A stretch of DNA of 44,047 nucleotides from a bacterium. Its GTDB lineage: Bacteria; Patescibacteriota; Patescibacteriia; Patescibacteriales; GWC2-42-12. The stretch covers positions 65,687 to 109,733 of the forward strand of contig JAUSEG010000011.1 of NCBI GenBank assembly GCA_030650415.1, in the 5' to 3' direction. This document shows, in pieces, positions 34,015 to 42,798 of this stretch. The notes below the pieces were generated by a model that searched no databases, had not been told where the DNA came from, and saw only the letters and a list, made by a program, of their open reading frames with translations. Made by a program: the position numbers and the translations under genes. How positions within the stretch are numbered: the stretch's first letter is position 1; each line of letters opens with the position of its first letter.

Positions 34015-35540
34015 TTAGATAAGTTTAAATTTAATTTTTCTGCGATTAAATCCGCCAAAGGCGCCAATTCATCGGTTTTACGATTCTCTATCCGGCCGCC
34101 TTCCAAATTCCACAATTTATTCAAATCAACATCAACGCTTTCCTTAAATAAAGCCGCCAGGAAATCTAATGTATCCTTTTCATTATACCTAAAATTCTCT
34201 ATCTGATTTTTTATCAAAATCGGCAAATCTTCAATATTATCGCACCTCTTAACTGACGATAAAAGATTATAGGAAATTTTTCCAAAGGAAATAACAGGTT
34301 TTTTTAACAATGCTGCCTCAAAACCGGCAGTACCAATAATCGTTGCCACCAGCTTACTATGACTAATTAATTTTAAACTGTCCATGGCTGGATCAATCAA
34401 TCTAACATTGGGAATCTTTTTTAATTCTTGATAATAACTCCTGCGCCGAAAACCGAACATCGCTGGATGGTCCTTAACATATAATTTATAATGAACGGGC
34501 AAAGAACGAGCTAATTGCTTTGCAGTCCAGACCTGGTCCAAAAAAATTGGCGCGTTCAGCATCGGATGAGCTTCGGGTTCGGACTGAAGAGGAAAATAAA
34601 CAAAGTCCTCTTCCAAATTAAATTGATCGTAGAGGTTGCGATATCTAATTAAAATTCTCATTTTGCGGTTAAGCTTATCCCACCATTCATTCCATGGCTT
34701 AATAGTCGTATAATAATTCCGAAACCCACCCTGAATAAATTCTTTATTTTGCCGCCACATCCAGCGAAGCGAACGATAAAGCCCTGCCGGAGAGAAAAAA
34801 CGGAAATGGCTACTTAAAGAAACGGCAGTATTAAAAGCCGAATACGCGCCTGAATTAGAAAAATAATATTGAGGTTTTTCCTGAAATTGTTTTAAAAAAT
34901 CCATTGCCTGCTTTCGATAATGCGCATCGGCGGCTGATATTTGGCCTTGTTTGAATAACTTAAAAGACTCGTTTAAGTACGTTGAGCTGTCATAGCATTC
35001 GCTTAAAAAATATTTATTTCCAATATGGGCAGTATCTGGAATTAAAATTTTGATGTCTCTTTTTTTGGCAACCTGATATAGCAATAAACTGGCAATGGAT
35101 CCCACTACCGATATAAAAATGCAGTCTGGTTTTTCTTTGTCTAGAAATTCCACCACTGACTTAGAAATAACTTGAAATATCCGGAGCATTTCTTCATGTG
35201 AGTATGAAGAGGTATCATGCGGATATTCCCGTACTAATTGTCCATATCTCACCACCCTATCAGAACATATGTACGTCCATAAATTAGGAAGTCCGTAATC
35301 TTTTTCAAAATTTTTGATATATTCAATATCCAATTTTTCATCCTTATAACGATCAAAAATTTCCTCATCCAAAATAAGACCGGTGTAATTTATATCTTTC
35401 TGCGACTTTAAAAATTGATAACTTGAGAGTAATGAGGTGTATCCACAAAACTCTTCAACTCCATATTTCTTATTCAAAATAACCGCCATGCGGTGGCCGA
35501 TATAAGCAAATCTCCGTTGTAATAAAAAACAGATCTTCAT
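34011..35540 (-). CDS. capsule-polysaccharide-type GT-B glycosyltransferase, locus B copy
   Basis: The 509-residue protein shares with the locus A protein (508 residues) the start KICFLLQRRFAYIGH, the central SIASLLLYQVAKKRDIKIL, YVKDHPAMFGFRRRSYYQELKK, the IIGTAGFEAALLKKPVISF loop and the end WNLEGGRIENRK. This is the KpsC/KpsS-like capsule fold. Start ATG at 35540. It is the first gene of the locus B string. Coupling to GT2 by a 4-bp overlap suggests the two enzymes extend the same chain. Confidence 0.78.
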   Translation of the reverse strand: MKICFLLQRRFAYIGHRMAVILNKKYGVEEFCGYTSLLSSYQFLKSQKDINYTGLILDEEIFDRYKDEKLDIEYIKNFEKDYGLPNLWTYICSDRVVRYGQLVREYPHDTSSYSHEEMLRIFQVISKSVVEFLDKEKPDCIFISVVGSIASLLLYQVAKKRDIKILIPDTAHIGNKYFLSECYDSSTYLNESFKLFKQGQISAADAHYRKQAMDFLKQFQEKPQYYFSNSGAYSAFNTAVSLSSHFRFFSPAGLYRSLRWMWRQNKEFIQGGFRNYYTTIKPWNEWWDKLNRKMRILIRYRNLYDQFNLEEDFVYFPLQSEPEAHPMLNAPIFLDQVWTAKQLARSLPVHYKLYVKDHPAMFGFRRRSYYQELKKIPNVRLIDPAMDSLKLISHSKLVATIIGTAGFEAALLKKPVISFGKISYNLLSSVKRCDNIEDLPILIKNQIENFRYNEKDTLDFLAALFKESVDVDLNKLWNLEGGRIENRKTDELAPLADLIAEKLNLNLSK

Positions 35541-35547
35541 ACCCCAT

Positions 35548-35655
35548 ATAACAAAGACAGCATAACAATCGCAAAACTTTGTCTTATTATTAAACGACGA
35601 TTAACATTAAAAATCATGGATTTTTGAATATTTATATTTTTAAAGTCTTTGTTAT
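35548..35655. repeat. composite inverted repeats in the largest intergenic gap
   Basis: The 164-bp gap 35541-35704 contains an 11-bp inverted repeat ATAACAAAGAC (35548-35558) against GTCTTTGTTAT (35645-35655), 86 bp apart. A related GCATAACAA at 35560 is inverted relative to the TTATGCG next to the right arm. No ORF is plausible here. It lies upstream of the capsule-type gene and downstream of the deacetylase, so it may be an operator or a weak terminator region. Confidence 0.5.
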
Positions 35656-35704
35656 GCGAGGGATTCATTGATTTAAATTTAAAACCGCTAATCTAATCTA
35701 AAAG

Positions 35705-36700
35705 TTACCTTAAAGCTCTTGTGATATTGGCGTGGTCCTCTCTGGCAATTTCTAAATCACAGTTAGTCGAAGATTTTCCAATCTTACCAGAGAACATATT
35801 TGACTGAAATCCGCAGTAAATTCCTAATTCTTTTAAAATTTTTAAAGTATCTTCGTTGTAGGAATTACAAGGATGAGACATGGCAAGCGGTTTTTGTCCG
35901 CAAACTCGTTCTAAATGTAGATAATTTTTCTGATATTCCTCAAATTGGCTTTTATAGGACAAATCCGCAAGCGCCGTCGGATGAGAATAAGAATGCAGAC
36001 CGATCAAATGACCGGCATCGCTTAATTGTTTCAAATTTTTATCGGACATCCATAAATTTTTCGCCAGGTCACTTTTAACCGCACCATATTCTTCCATCAT
36101 AGAGCTCATAAGCTTTTCATAATTTTCTTTTCCCAGCGCCCGGTCTCTTAAAAAACGGAATTTAGCGTCGTTTTTGGAATAAAAAGGAAAAATTTTCCGC
36201 AATTCTCCGATTGTTTTTTCTTCCGATTCCGGATCCGCCCCATTTACCAATCCCGATTTAAGAACCTCTTTAAAAAATGCCCTATAAAACTCTTCCAAAT
36301 TATCAAAATATTTCGTGCGGAAAAGCCGATAAATTTCCAAATTTCCTATAATTTCTCCGCCGGCCTGCCCGGCCAGGGAGGCGGGTCCATCTTTATCGGA
36401 AAAAACACCGGAATAAACAAACCAAAAAGCTTTTAATCCGTAACTTTCCAGAACCGGCAAGGCAACATCTATCTGTGAAAGCAGGCCATCGTCAAAAGTC
36501 AGGCAAAGATCCTCCGGCCTTAATTTGTTTTCAGATAATCTTTCCAGCCATTCCAAGGGCGAGAGAACCCTTTCCAAGCCGATATAATCCAGAATTTTCT
36601 TAAAATCATCAGAGGAAATGGAACCCTGAGTTTTCAAATGCTTCTCATTATGAAAATGATGGAACATTATTCCATGCGGAATCTTTTTAGAATAAGCCAT
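35705..36700 (-). CDS. NodB-type polysaccharide deacetylase with GC-rich in-frame insert
   Basis: The 331-residue protein has the NodB metal-site motifs LTFDDG (Asp70, Asp71) and LHSYSHP (His236, His240), so it should be a metal-dependent carbohydrate N- or O-deacetylase. Residues about 105-115 (GPASLAGQAGG) come from a GC-rich imperfect palindrome and look like an insert before the LEIYRLFR helix. A TTG at 36769 is ignored because it overlaps the upstream gene; ATG at 36700 lies 14 bp after the amidinotransferase stop. The pairing suggests it frees the amine that the amidinotransferase modifies. No signal peptide is seen, so it would act inside the cell. Confidence 0.85.
   Translation of the reverse strand: MAYSKKIPHGIMFHHFHNEKHLKTQGSISSDDFKKILDYIGLERVLSPLEWLERLSENKLRPEDLCLTFDDGLLSQIDVALPVLESYGLKAFWFVYSGVFSDKDGPASLAGQAGGEIIGNLEIYRLFRTKYFDNLEEFYRAFFKEVLKSGLVNGADPESEEKTIGELRKIFPFYSKNDAKFRFLRDRALGKENYEKLMSSMMEEYGAVKSDLAKNLWMSDKNLKQLSDAGHLIGLHSYSHPTALADLSYKSQFEEYQKNYLHLERVCGQKPLAMSHPCNSYNEDTLKILKELGIYCGFQSNMFSGKIGKSSTNCDLEIAREDHANITRALR
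36357..36384. repeat. 28-bp imperfect GC-rich palindrome inside a coding region
   Basis: Symmetric arms CCGCC/GGCGG (outer) and CCTG/CAGG (inner) are centred between 36370 and 36371, with 11 of 14 pairs matched. It encodes PASLAGQAGG on the minus strand and stands out from the AT-rich surroundings. Confidence 0.65.
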
Positions 36701-36714
36701 GAACAAAACCGAAA

Positions 36715-37845
36715 TTAATCGCAATAACTTTCCAGTTTGCTGTCGCGGACAGTATCTAAAGTACTGCAATGAATTCCCCCCATATAATAAGAGTGCCTGA
36801 AGCTGATCGGCACGGCGGTAAAACCGTTCTTTTCAAAAAGTTTAATTAGTGGAACTTGAATTTTATCCACGACAACCGTCTTGGGATCAATAGAAAGAAC
36901 ATTCATTCCAATCCACGGAGAACTTACCGACTCCAGTCCAGATTGCACGCCCAATTCCAAAAGCTGTTTATGGACTTTTTTCCTGACATCTTCGTGAAAC
37001 TTCAAAGTTCTTTCCGGCGTCTGAATAATATCGGTAAAATAAATTTTCTTCCATTTTTTCAAAACTTCCGGACAATTGCTTTCATTCACCCGCTTGCCAT
37101 TGAGAAGAATAACGCCCGGGCTGAGCGCCAAAGCAGTGGAATCAATATGGCTGGAACGATAAATTTTATCCGTAGTATGGACTTTATATTCATCGCCCAA
37201 AACGCTCTGAAGCCATTTTGCGCCAAGATAATTCCCCGATCGGGAAACTAAATACAGAAGATCTTTACCTAACCGCACCGTATTAGCGGCTTCAAATAAA
37301 ATCTCGTCTTCCTTCAGCCGAATATATTTCTGCCCGTCATCATATCCGTCTTTTCCTTCGGCGGTATAAACCACCATATGATCTCCGGGAATTCTCTGCT
37401 TCGGACCGCAGACCCAGCGGAAACCCTCTTTGAGATATTCATACCAGATCGGATATAGGCCCATCGCCTCAAAATAACGATGCTGTTCCTGCGATGGCGA
37501 TTCAACCACCGTATTGCCGACAACCAGATGCAAATCTCTCATATTATATACATGATCGCCGACCGCGCTAAAATATGGAGTAGTAAATAATTTATTATTA
37601 TGAGAAAGATCCGGACGATGCACTTTGACTCCGAAAGATTTCAAAACATCGGAAAGTCCTTCCAAGTCCTCGTTAATTTCATCAGTAAGCCATTGCGGGA
37701 AAGCTTCTCTCGCCAAATCCGTTGCTTTATGAAGTAATTCTTCGTTAACCGGTCCGTGAGGAAAAACAAGATTGGCGTGGCCATCTCCTCTGCCGACCAC
37801 GACTTCCCGCAACTTATCCCACTCATTATGGCTGTTAATTTTCAT
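36715..37845 (-). CDS. amidinotransferase (glycine/inosamine amidinotransferase family)
   Basis: The 376-residue protein matches the arginine:glycine / inosamine-phosphate amidinotransferase family along its length. It has FEAANTVRLGKDLLYLVSRSGNY, a histidine-aspartate pair in SSHIDSTALALSPG, WIGMNVLSIDPKTVVVDKIQVP and catalytic Cys360 in GGIHCSTLD, 16 residues from the end as in the human enzyme. It moves the amidino group from arginine to an amine, forming a guanidino group. A longer frame to 37950 overlaps the upstream methyltransferase and is rejected; ATG at 37845 is one base after that gene. In this setting the acceptor is probably an amino sugar, which would be unusual for a surface glycan. 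Confidence 0.88.
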   Translation of the reverse strand: MKINSHNEWDKLREVVVGRGDGHANLVFPHGPVNEELLHKATDLAREAFPQWLTDEINEDLEGLSDVLKSFGVKVHRPDLSHNNKLFTTPYFSAVGDHVYNMRDLHLVVGNTVVESPSQEQHRYFEAMGLYPIWYEYLKEGFRWVCGPKQRIPGDHMVVYTAEGKDGYDDGQKYIRLKEDEILFEAANTVRLGKDLLYLVSRSGNYLGAKWLQSVLGDEYKVHTTDKIYRSSHIDSTALALSPGVILLNGKRVNESNCPEVLKKWKKIYFTDIIQTPERTLKFHEDVRKKVHKQLLELGVQSGLESVSSPWIGMNVLSIDPKTVVVDKIQVPLIKLFEKNGFTAVPISFRHSYYMGGIHCSTLDTVRDSKLESYCD

Positions 37846-37846
37846 A

Positions 37847-39073
37847 TTATTTAATATCTTCCGTCGGTTTATAAGCAATAAAATCCGCATGGCGAACACC
37901 GCAAGCTCCCCGGAAAAGAACCTTTGTGTTTTCAATAAAATTACGGACATTCTTCAAATCGGATTCCTCAACCAATCCGACAAATTCATCGGCCTCTTTC
38001 AGCGCCTGCAACAGCTTATCGCGAAGCGGCTGAAAAAAATCCAACGATTCGGAAGATTCAGCCAGCGCTTGCGATAGTTCTTGAAAACGGCCGGCATCAA
38101 TTTTGGTATTTTTATTTAGATTTGCGACATACGAGGTAAGATTTGCGAAAGCGGTTGCAAACGGATTTAATCCGCTTGTAAATTTAGGGAACGCTTCGCT
38201 GTCCGAATCCGTCTGCAACATCCAAACCAGCTCGGCAAGCACGCCAGGATTGGATATCAGCGTAGGATCAAACTTCGGCTTATGATGAGCCGAATCGCCT
38301 AAAAGAGGCAACATAAATGAAGGATAGGCCGAATAAGAGCGCAAACCATTGTTGCTCATCCAGCTCATGACTTCCGTGACAGAAGGATCATCCTGAGATT
38401 GAATAACCCACCGGTCAAAAATAATGGCGCGCCGGGTGCGAGGAATAAATTTAACGCTCCGGTCAATGTCTTCCTTAAAAAGAAATTCTGAAACATCCGC
38501 CATTTCATCCGGCGTGGAAGCGAAATGATAAACCGCGAAACGCTGAAGCATATTCTGGAAACCGCCCGCCTTATTCGGATCTCCAAAAATAAGAAATCCT
38601 CCCGGCTTAACCAGTTTTGCGATTTTTGAAAAAGCCACCTCATTAGCCGCGGTATGCGAAAGAACGCCCCGGCAATGGACAATATCATATTGCTTGCCGT
38701 CGGTCGGATTGTAATCAAAAATTGATGAAAGAATAAATTTATGGTCATCAAAATTTTTCGTATACTTTTTAAATACTTCTTTTGAAATATTCTGCGCCAA
38801 TGGATTCATTTCAACCAGCGTGCATTTAGCGCCCCAATTTGCCAGATAAACGGTGTTCTCGCCGGTTCCGGCGCCAAAGTCAATAAGTTCCGCTCCGCGG
38901 AACATCTGGGGAGGAAATTTGAATAACTCCCGATAAACAAACTCCGCGTTCTTTACATAATCCCTGTATTCGGATTCGCTTTTATGCGAAAAATACTGCG
39001 ACGGAAGCTCTTCCTGAAAAGTTTTAAGCGTCTCGCCTTCCACCTTTTTTATACTGTTAATGTTTTTGCTCAT
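37847..39073 (-). CDS. SAM-dependent methyltransferase with long C-terminal domain
   Basis: The 408-residue protein has motif I LIDFGAGTGENTVYLANWG, motif II CTLVEMNPLAQNI and DIVHCRGVLSHTAANEVAF, then LVKPGGFLIFGDPNK. The C-terminal 200 residues are mostly helical and not recognised. Start ATG at 39073. It is first in a three-gene set with the amidinotransferase (1 bp) and deacetylase, so a modification of the same sugar, such as N- or O-methylation, is likely. The 107-bp gap upstream (39074-39180) is AT-rich with no clear promoter or hairpin. Confidence 0.82.
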   Translation of the reverse strand: MSKNINSIKKVEGETLKTFQEELPSQYFSHKSESEYRDYVKNAEFVYRELFKFPPQMFRGAELIDFGAGTGENTVYLANWGAKCTLVEMNPLAQNISKEVFKKYTKNFDDHKFILSSIFDYNPTDGKQYDIVHCRGVLSHTAANEVAFSKIAKLVKPGGFLIFGDPNKAGGFQNMLQRFAVYHFASTPDEMADVSEFLFKEDIDRSVKFIPRTRRAIIFDRWVIQSQDDPSVTEVMSWMSNNGLRSYSAYPSFMLPLLGDSAHHKPKFDPTLISNPGVLAELVWMLQTDSDSEAFPKFTSGLNPFATAFANLTSYVANLNKNTKIDAGRFQELSQALAESSESLDFFQPLRDKLLQALKEADEFVGLVEESDLKNVRNFIENTKVLFRGACGVRHADFIAYKPTEDIK

Positions 39074-39180
39074 TTTTTTATATATTTATTTATATTTATA
39101 AAACCACGCTACTTAATAAAAAGTTTTTACGGCGCAATTTTATCAATATCCACATTATCATAATTTAAGATTTTATAAAA

Positions 39181-40374
39181 CTATTCCGCTCGGCGCAACT
39201 GCCGCATTCTTTCATATAAACGCCCAACTTGCTTTTTATGGCTCATTTCGTCTTCGGCCAATCTCTTATGGCAATTCCGGGAAAGTTCCGCCCGCAAATC
39301 AGAATTATTTCCCAGTTGTTCAATTTTAGCCGCCAAATCATCAGTATCTTCGTCTCTAAAATAAAGCGCGCTTTTTTTCGCTACCCATTCCAGACCGCCG
39401 CCACCAGGTAGAATGGACGGCAAACCAAATGCCATGGCATAAGATAATGAAATAGAAGTATTGTCAGTCCGCCAATGGGCCTGTACGAATATATCAACTT
39501 CTTTATGTCGCTGTAGTAATCTTTCCCTGGTAACCCAGCCCGTCATTTCTATATAAGGATCTAATTTGAAATCACTGATCATTTGCTTTATAGCGTTCTT
39601 TTCCGGACCAGTTCCTCCGAGAATTAAGCGAAAGTTTTCCTTATGCTTTAATTTTGAAAAAGCGGTCAATAACAAATCAAATCCTTTTCCCGGAGCCATC
39701 CGACTGGAATAAAAAAGCGTAATCGGCCCCTTTTTTTTATTGCGCCTCAAATAATCATCCGGTAAAATATGATTCTCTCTGTAAATTTTCTGATAATCAA
39801 TCGGGTCCCCGATAATCAGCGCCTGCGGATCTTTTCGCATTCCAAAATCCTCATAGGCCTCCTTCAAAACCGGATTGGTATAAAGAAGTATGTCTAGCTT
39901 GCCGGCAATCGGCATAAAAAAATATTTTTCAATCTGCCGGCGCAATTTCTTTTTTAATCTTATGAAAAGATTGTCTTTTTTTACGCCAAAAAGTCCGGAA
40001 ATATTTTCCGGCCAGCTGGAAAGTTCCCGATTAAAAAAAGCGGATACTGGAACCCGGCCACCCAACAATCGGTATAATCCGGCGCCATAAAGAAAATTAT
40101 GGCCGTCTACGTGGAAAAAATCCGCCTGATCGGAATACTTCCTTAAAACCTTAAAAATTCCTTTTTGAATTCCAAGCAAGCCCCTCGCCGTGACATTTTC
40201 TTCTATCAACTTATATGGCAGAGGATTAGGAATGTCATTGGCGTAAGAAAATAATGTGACCGCAGTCACATCGTTGCCAAGCTCTATCAATGTCCGGATC
40301 ATCAAATCAAATTCCTCAATGGATCCGCCAGCGGTCCGAAAATTTAATTTAGAAGTGATAAAAAATATTTTCAT
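39181..40374 (-). CDS. GT4-type (GT-B fold) glycosyltransferase, locus B copy
   Basis: The 397-residue paralogue of 16953-18155 has KIFFITSKLNFRTAGGSIEE, FYSSRMAPGKGFDLLL, LILGGTGPEKNAIKQM, EMTGWVTRERL and SISLSYAMAFGLPSILPGGGGLEW. A TTG at 40407 gives an 11-residue extension absent from the paralogue; ATG at 40374 is used. It diverges from the C-methyltransferase gene with 66 bp between, the same arrangement as in locus A except that the acetyltransferase is missing here. Confidence 0.87.
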   Translation of the reverse strand: MKIFFITSKLNFRTAGGSIEEFDLMIRTLIELGNDVTAVTLFSYANDIPNPLPYKLIEENVTARGLLGIQKGIFKVLRKYSDQADFFHVDGHNFLYGAGLYRLLGGRVPVSAFFNRELSSWPENISGLFGVKKDNLFIRLKKKLRRQIEKYFFMPIAGKLDILLYTNPVLKEAYEDFGMRKDPQALIIGDPIDYQKIYRENHILPDDYLRRNKKKGPITLFYSSRMAPGKGFDLLLTAFSKLKHKENFRLILGGTGPEKNAIKQMISDFKLDPYIEMTGWVTRERLLQRHKEVDIFVQAHWRTDNTSISLSYAMAFGLPSILPGGGGLEWVAKKSALYFRDEDTDDLAAKIEQLGNNSDLRAELSRNCHKRLAEDEMSHKKQVGRLYERMRQLRRAE

Positions 40375-40425
40375 ATTATCCAGATAACTTATATAACTTG
40401 AATCCAACTATTATAAGTTATAGTA

Positions 40426-40431
40426 TATAAT
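40426..40431 (+). promoter_or_regulatory. possible -10 box of the locus B C-methyltransferase promoter
   Basis: TATAAT at 40426-40431 would place transcription start about 3 nt before the ATG at 40441, again nearly leaderless. No good -35 lies at the right distance, so this is tentative; TTGAAT (40398) with TAGTAT (40421) is an alternative. Confidence 0.35.
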
Positions 40432-40440
40432 AATATAAAT

Positions 40441-41685
40441 ATGAAATCGCAACAACATATCGGCCCTGTTACAAAATGCCAGATCTGTTACTCTGAAAAA
40501 TTAGAAATGGTTTTGCGCTACGGCAATCAGCCAATAGTACAGGCCTATCTTACGGAAAAATTATTGCTCCAGCCGGAAACAACTTATCCATTAAACTTAA
40601 TTTACTGCCAATCTTGCGGCCTTTTACAACTGGATTATATACCTGATCCGAAAATTGTTTTTCCAAAAAATTATCCCTATCGTACCGGACTCACTAATAT
40701 GCTTATACGAAATTTCCAAGAATTGGCTGATTTTTCCGTCCCCAAATACAATCTAAAGCCGAAAGATTTGGCAATAGACATCGGTTCCAATGACGGCTCC
40801 CTACTCAGGGCATTCAAAGAAAAAGGAATGCGCGTCCTGGGAGTAGAAGCGACCGATGCGGCCAAAGATGCTAATAAAAATAACATTCCGACTATTCAGG
40901 CATTTTTTAATAAAAAAATCACCCGATCAATACTTAAAAAATACGGCAAAGCAAAGCTTGTCACTGCCACTAATGTTTTCGCTCATATTAATAACGCGCC
41001 GGAACTGGCAAAAAATATCTCATCGCTTTTGGATAAAGACGGAGTTTTTATTTCCGAATCGCAATACTTTCTGGATACTTTTGAAAAAACAGAACTGGAT
41101 TGCGTTTATCACGAGCATATCCGTTTCTATACCCTGAAACCGCTCATCAGATTATTGGCCGATTCCGGATTTACCACGGTAGACGCCCAAAGGATTTCCG
41201 CCGCGGGCGGATCTATCCGGGTTTTCGCCCAAAAAGGCAAGCATCCGCAAAGTAAAAATGTCAAAAAATTAATTTCCCAGGAAGAACAGGCAGGAATTTA
41301 TGACATAAAAAAATTAAGGAATTTTTCCAAAAAAGCCGTGAAGGCCAAACGGGCATTGGTGAATCTGGTTTTGGAATGCGCGAAAAACGGCCGAGTGGCC
41401 GGACTTGGTTCGCCGGCGCGCGCGAATACCCTGCTCAACTTCACTCATTTGGATAAAGACATTTTAGATTATCTCTGCGAAAAATCCGGCTCCCCGAAAA
41501 TAGGGTTGCTAACTCCCGGGACACACATTCCAGTTATGGATGAAAAAAAACTTTTTCAGGAACAGCCGGAATACTTATTAATCTTGTCCTGGCACATTGG
41601 CGAAGAATTGATGAAAATAATGCGGCGGCTGGGATATAAAGGGAAATTTATCATGCCCCTTCCAAATCCAAAAATTATCAATTAA
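40441..41685 (+). CDS. sugar C-methyltransferase (TylC3/NovU type), locus B copy
   Basis: The 414-residue protein has zinc cysteines Cys13, Cys16, Cys56 and Cys59, SAM motif LAIDIGSNDGSLLRAF, the catalytic-region block YHEHIRFYTLKPL and AAGGSIRVFAQKG, matching the locus A paralogue in every domain. It should C-methylate a keto-deoxysugar to give a branched sugar. Start ATG at 40441. The third Gfo/Idh gene follows after 7 bp on the same strand and could supply or reduce the keto sugar. Confidence 0.9.
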   Translation: MKSQQHIGPVTKCQICYSEKLEMVLRYGNQPIVQAYLTEKLLLQPETTYPLNLIYCQSCGLLQLDYIPDPKIVFPKNYPYRTGLTNMLIRNFQELADFSVPKYNLKPKDLAIDIGSNDGSLLRAFKEKGMRVLGVEATDAAKDANKNNIPTIQAFFNKKITRSILKKYGKAKLVTATNVFAHINNAPELAKNISSLLDKDGVFISESQYFLDTFEKTELDCVYHEHIRFYTLKPLIRLLADSGFTTVDAQRISAAGGSIRVFAQKGKHPQSKNVKKLISQEEQAGIYDIKKLRNFSKKAVKAKRALVNLVLECAKNGRVAGLGSPARANTLLNFTHLDKDILDYLCEKSGSPKIGLLTPGTHIPVMDEKKLFQEQPEYLLILSWHIGEELMKIMRRLGYKGKFIMPLPNPKIIN

Positions 41686-41692
41686 ACATTTT

Positions 41693-42766
41693 ATGATTAG
41701 AATCGGAATTATCGGAACCGGCTTTGGCGCAAAAGTGCATTTGCCCGGTTTTCAGACAATCAAAGAAGCGGAAGTTTTTGGAATCGCCGGATCAGATTGG
41801 AAAAAAACTTCGGAAATTGCCGAGGAAAAAAAGGTTGAAATTGCTTTCAAATCCTGGCAAGAACTAATAGCTTCGCCAAAAATTGACGCGGTCAGCATAA
41901 CTGCTCCGCCCTATTTGCATTTCAAAATGGCCCTGACGGCATTAAAAAATGGCAAACACGTCTTATGCGAAAAACAGCTTGCAATGAATGCTAAAGAAGC
42001 TCGTCAAATGGCCGAATTGGCAGATAAAAGCAGATTGATTAATATGGTTAATTTTGAATTTAAGAATATTCCGCATTGGATCTACATGAAAGATTTGCTC
42101 CAAAAAAATCATCTCGGTCGGATTAGCCGGATCAATATCAATTGGATTACCGGCGGACGGGCAAATTCTAAACTGCCATTTCTCTGGCAAAATGAAAATA
42201 AATTCGGCGGTGGAGCTCTCTTCGCCTACGGCTCCCATATGATTGACTATATAGAATGGTTTTTCGGACCGGTTGAAAAAGTGTTCGGAAAACTAAGTAT
42301 TCTTAAACATAAAGTTAGCGGCAAAACACCAACTGCGGAAGATACCTGCGATATCCTAATGAAATTAAAAAATGGGGCGCTGGTGAATATGATTACTTCC
42401 AATGTCATAGTCAACGGCTGCGGACATCGGATAGAAGTTTATGGCGAAAAGGGGTCGCTAAAACTTCGGAACACTAACTTAAAAGATGGCATCTATGGAT
42501 TTGAACTGCTGGAATGGCTGACTAATCAAAATCAAGAAAAAATTATTCCTCTCCCCGGCCGATATTCAAAACTTACCGAAACTTATCCAGATGGCCGATT
42601 GGAAGCGTTTATAAAAATAGCCGAACGCTTTATTAAAGCGATAAAAACAAAAACTCCGCCTTCGCCTTCCTTCAAAGAAGGATTAAGAACTCAAATAATT
42701 ATGGACGCAATCAGAAAATCGGATAAATTAAAAAAATGGATTGAAATTAACAATCCTCGCTTTTAG
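41693..42766 (+). CDS. Gfo/Idh/MocA oxidoreductase, third type (EKQ motif)
   Basis: The 357-residue protein has the Rossmann start IRIGIIGTGFGAKVHLPGF and the motif CEKQLAMNA (Glu93-Lys94-Gln95), so the catalytic lysine is present but the proline of EKP is not. It differs clearly from the two EHP-type proteins next to neuA and resembles ordinary sugar 3- or 4-dehydrogenases or reductases. Start ATG at 41693. It is cotranscribed with the C-methyltransferase, suggesting it reduces or oxidises the branched sugar. Its last five codons and stop form part of the terminator stem-loop. Confidence 0.87.
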   Translation: MIRIGIIGTGFGAKVHLPGFQTIKEAEVFGIAGSDWKKTSEIAEEKKVEIAFKSWQELIASPKIDAVSITAPPYLHFKMALTALKNGKHVLCEKQLAMNAKEARQMAELADKSRLINMVNFEFKNIPHWIYMKDLLQKNHLGRISRININWITGGRANSKLPFLWQNENKFGGGALFAYGSHMIDYIEWFFGPVEKVFGKLSILKHKVSGKTPTAEDTCDILMKLKNGALVNMITSNVIVNGCGHRIEVYGEKGSLKLRNTNLKDGIYGFELLEWLTNQNQEKIIPLPGRYSKLTETYPDGRLEAFIKIAERFIKAIKTKTPPSPSFKEGLRTQIIMDAIRKSDKLKKWIEINNPRF

Positions 42767-42782
42767 CGAGGATTGTTTTTTT
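42749..42782 (+). terminator. strong intrinsic terminator overlapping a stop codon
   Basis: A 12-bp perfect stem (AACAATCCTCGC / GCGAGGATTGTT) with loop TTTTA is followed by a T-run to 42782. The TAG stop of the preceding gene begins in the loop (42764-42766). Read from the other strand the stem is preceded by A residues, but its downstream T content is poor, so it acts mainly on the plus strand. Confidence 0.9.
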
Positions 42783-42798
42783 AGATAAAAAATGGGAA

